A stretch of DNA of 64,000 nucleotides from Pseudomonadota bacterium (lineage in GTDB: Bacteria; Pseudomonadota; Gammaproteobacteria; Burkholderiales; JABEVD01): contig JAJZTQ010000001.1 in assembly GCA_021848825.1 (NCBI GenBank), forward strand, positions 1 to 64,000. Reading direction: 5' to 3'. The position numbers were made by a program, and so were the translations under genes. The notes beneath the pieces are model-generated. The model was not told where the DNA came from, did no database searches, and saw nothing but the letters and a program-made list of their open reading frames with translations. Shown piece by piece: positions 61,639 to 64,000 of this stretch. Position 1 is the stretch's first letter, and each line of letters opens with the position of its first letter.

Positions 61639-62706
61639 ATGACGAGACCCATCGCAGCCAGAATCAGCAGAGCAGCGCTTACAGAAAATCTTGCAAGAGC
61701 GCGAAGGTATGCTCCCGGTTCCCGGACGATGGCAGTGGTCAAGGCGGATGCCTACGGTCACGGGCTCCTCGAGGCAGCGGCCGCCCTTTCCGATTCCGAT
61801 GGCTTTGCGCTGCTCGATCTCGATGACGCGCTGAGGCTGAGGGAGGCGGGTTTCAGGCAGAAGATCGTGCTGCTCGAGGGATGTTTTTCGATCGATGAAC
61901 TCGACGAAGTCGCCACGAGCGCGATAGACCTGGTGATCCATTCACGTGAACAGGTGGAAATGCTCGAGTCCGGAAGGCTGCAGAAAAGGATCAATGCATT
62001 CGTGAAATGCAATACCGGCATGAACAGGCTGGGATTCAGGCCGGATATTTTCAGGAAGATGCTCGAGAGGCTGGAGGAAAACGAAAACATAGGCGAAATC
62101 GCCTCGATGACCCATTTCTGCTGCGCTGACGGCGAAGAGGGGGTGAAAAGCCAGATGGACGTCTTCAATGCGGCGGTTGCGGGCCTGAATCATCCTTCCA
62201 GCCTCGCCAATTCCGCCGCATTGATCAGGTATCCCGAAACGAGAACAGAATGGCTGAGGCCGGGCATCATGCTCTACGGCGCGTCGCCTTTCCCGGAGCA
62301 GACTGCGGAAGAGCTTGGGCTGAAGCCCGTCATGACGCTTACTTCCAGGATCATCGCGATTCAGCATGTCATGAAGGGAGAAGGGGTGGGGTACGGCCCG
62401 ATTTTCAGGGCCGAAAGGAACATGCGCGTCGGGATCGTGGCCTGCGGTTATGCAGACGGTTATCCCAGGCACGCGCCCAACGGCACGCCTGTCCTCGTCG
62501 GACGCCAGCTTTCGAAAACGGTAGGGCGGGTTTCGATGGACATGCTCTATGCCGATATTTCGGACATCCCGGATGCAGGCGTCGGCACGGAAGTCGTGCT
62601 CTGGGGCGAAGGGCTGCCTGTCGAGGAAGTCGCGAAATGCTGCGGCACCATCAGCTATGAATTGCTTTGCGCATTGGCGCCGAGAGTTCCCGTTACCTAC
62701 ACTTGA
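61639..62706 (+). CDS. alr: Alanine racemase
   Basis: The 355-residue PLP enzyme has the Schiff-base Lys in AVVKADAYGHG (Lys35), NTGMNRLGF, RPGIMLYGASPF and the catalytic Tyr region GVGYGPIF, then VGRVSMDMLYADI. It supplies D-alanine for peptidoglycan. It stands 2 bp before radA, so the two are cotranscribed. Confidence 0.95.
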   Translation: MTRPIAARISRAALTENLARARRYAPGSRTMAVVKADAYGHGLLEAAAALSDSDGFALLDLDDALRLREAGFRQKIVLLEGCFSIDELDEVATSAIDLVIHSREQVEMLESGRLQKRINAFVKCNTGMNRLGFRPDIFRKMLERLEENENIGEIASMTHFCCADGEEGVKSQMDVFNAAVAGLNHPSSLANSAALIRYPETRTEWLRPGIMLYGASPFPEQTAEELGLKPVMTLTSRIIAIQHVMKGEGVGYGPIFRAERNMRVGIVACGYADGYPRHAPNGTPVLVGRQLSKTVGRVSMDMLYADISDIPDAGVGTEVVLWGEGLPVEEVAKCCGTISYELLCALAPRVPVTYT

Positions 62707-62708
62707 CC

Positions 62709-64000
62709 ATGGCCAAGGCAAAGACCCTTTACACCTGCACGGAATGCGGCGGGATCGCGCCCAAATGGCAGGGCCAGTGTCCGCATTGCAATGCCTGGAA
62801 CACGCTCGTCGAAACCGTTCAGGAAGCGGCGCCTTCCCGGTTTGCGGCGATTTCGAAGACCAGTTCGATCAGAAAGCTCGGGGATGTCGAGGCAGCTGAT
62901 TTTCCTCGCTATCCCACAGGCATTGCGGAATTCGACAGGGCGCTCGGCGGCGGGCTGGTCGAAGGCGGCGTGGTATTGATCGGCGGGGATCCCGGCATCG
63001 GCAAGTCGACCCTTCTTCTCCAGGCGCTGTGTCTGATGAGCAAGACCATGAAGGTGCTCTACGTGAGCGGAGAGGAATCGGCTCAGCAGATCGCATTGAG
63101 GGCGAAGCGCCTCCAGCTCGATGCCGATTCCATCGAGATTCTGGCCGAAATCCAGCTCGACAGGATACAGCATGCGCTCCTTGAACATCACCCCAGGATC
63201 GCGGTCGTCGACTCCATCCAGACGCTCTATGCCGATGCGCTTTCTTCCGCCCCGGGTTCCGTCTCCCAGGTCAGGGAATGCGCGGCGCAGCTCACCAGGC
63301 TCGCCAAGCAGTCCGGCATCACCATCATCCTGGTCGGGCATGTCACCAAGGAAGGGGCGATTGCGGGCCCCAGGGTGCTCGAGCATATCGTAGATACCGT
63401 GCTCTATTTCGAGGGGGATACCCATTCTAGCTTCAGGCTGGTGAGAGCATTCAAGAACCGCTTCGGCGCCGTCAACGAGATAGGCGTCTTCGCCATGACC
63501 GAAAAGGGCCTCAAGGAAGTGAGCAATCCTTCGGCGCTCTTTCTTTCCCATCACGAGGCCGAAGTGGCGGGATCCTGCGTCATGGTGACGCAGGAAGGAA
63601 CGAGGCCGCTGCTTGTCGAAGTCCAGGCGCTCGTCGACGAGGCCCATGCCCCGAATCCCAGGCGCCTCTCCGTCGGGCTCGACCAGAACAGGCTGGCCAT
63701 GCTGCTTGCCGTGCTCCACAGGCATGCCGGAATAGCCTGTTTCGATCAGGATGTCTTCGTCAACGCAGTCGGGGGCGTGCGGATCATCGAACCCGCCTCG
63801 GATCTGGCAGTGCTGCTCGCCATCGTGTCGAGCTTGAAGAACATGGCGCTTCCCGGGAAGCTCGTGGTTTTCGGCGAAATCGGACTCGCCGGCGAAGTGA
63901 GGCCGGTCCAGAGAGGGCAGGAGCGCCTGAAAGAGGCGGCGAAACTGGGATTTTCCCGCGCCATCATCCCGAAGGCGAACAGGCCCAAGGGCGGCCTGGA
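62709..64000 (+). CDS. radA: DNA repair protein RadA (3' end outside window)
   Basis: The visible 430 residues start MAKAKTLYTCTECGGIAPKW with the four-Cys zinc finger, followed by a RecA-like ATPase with Walker A GGDPGIGKST near 95, the KNRFG motif (FKNRFGAVNEIG) near 250 and most of the Lon-like C-terminal domain (VFGEIGLAGEVRPV). RadA helps branch migration in recombination repair. The gene is cut by the window end about 25 residues before its expected stop. Confidence 0.95.
   Translation, partial: MAKAKTLYTCTECGGIAPKWQGQCPHCNAWNTLVETVQEAAPSRFAAISKTSSIRKLGDVEAADFPRYPTGIAEFDRALGGGLVEGGVVLIGGDPGIGKSTLLLQALCLMSKTMKVLYVSGEESAQQIALRAKRLQLDADSIEILAEIQLDRIQHALLEHHPRIAVVDSIQTLYADALSSAPGSVSQVRECAAQLTRLAKQSGITIILVGHVTKEGAIAGPRVLEHIVDTVLYFEGDTHSSFRLVRAFKNRFGAVNEIGVFAMTEKGLKEVSNPSALFLSHHEAEVAGSCVMVTQEGTRPLLVEVQALVDEAHAPNPRRLSVGLDQNRLAMLLAVLHRHAGIACFDQDVFVNAVGGVRIIEPASDLAVLLAIVSSLKNMALPGKLVVFGEIGLAGEVRPVQRGQERLKEAAKLGFSRAIIPKANRPKGGL

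Noticed and set aside
1-64000. CRISPR arrays, tRNA or rRNA genes, intact transposases
   Set aside because: No regularly spaced direct repeats, cloverleaf genes, rRNA segments or transposase reading frames were seen on either strand.

Overview
The window reads as bacterial chromosome from a Gram-negative, GC-rich proteobacterium, most likely a betaproteobacterium of the Nitrosomonadales type; this is inference. Supporting signs are a Cyo-type quinol oxidase, a CheZ/CheV chemotaxis system, a FimV-like protein, NnrS, TonB/Exb proteins, many PAS-GGDEF-EAL proteins and a CbbY-type phosphatase usually found in Calvin-cycle autotrophs. No rRNA, tRNA or CRISPR array was seen. About 50 genes are supported.

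Layout. Positions 1-990 look like the right edge of an integrated element: a cut-off Nif11-like peptide gene, a long stretch without a convincing gene, then two direct copies of a tmRNA (ssrA) 3' end, each with its terminator. Next comes a toxin-antitoxin patch (intact mazEF plus HicB and RelE remnants), then a hemerythrin-nnrS pair. Positions 3983-7610 hold a compact cassette: a short RRE-like ORF, a lasso-peptide B2-type protease, an ABC exporter and a nucleotidyltransferase, with no lasso cyclase. This is the best candidate for an undescribed system here. A PAS/GGDEF/EAL protein, a glycine-zipper protein, the cyoABCDE operon (possible Fur box on the cyoA start), a CBS protein, a second GGDEF/EAL protein and cytochrome b561 follow.

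Positions 19704-27086 are one minus-strand block: TonB-dependent receptor, exbB, exbD, tonB, a secreted phosphodiesterase/phosphatase and a two-component system. Three 11-nt-spaced PHO-box-like heptamers lie upstream of the receptor, suggesting phosphate-starvation scavenging of an organophosphate. A lipoprotein and two more c-di-GMP proteins follow. A chemotaxis operon (small ORF, cheV, cheV, cheY, cheZ, cheA, a receptor with a c-type haem motif, fimV-like) occupies 34090-42042.

From 42139 to the end the content is mostly housekeeping: a glycosyltransferase, a small lipoprotein, serB-cbbY-mfd, a hypothetical membrane protein, the AmmeMemoRadiSam trio with a hydrolase, a 1414-residue sensor with GGDEF/EAL, ispD-ispF-thpR, a host-attachment-type protein, tsaB-rimI-uracil DNA glycosylase, lplT, alr and a radA gene cut by the window end. 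Genes within operons are very tightly packed, with many ATGA stop/start overlaps. Five GGDEF/EAL proteins in 64 kb point to heavy use of cyclic-di-GMP signalling.
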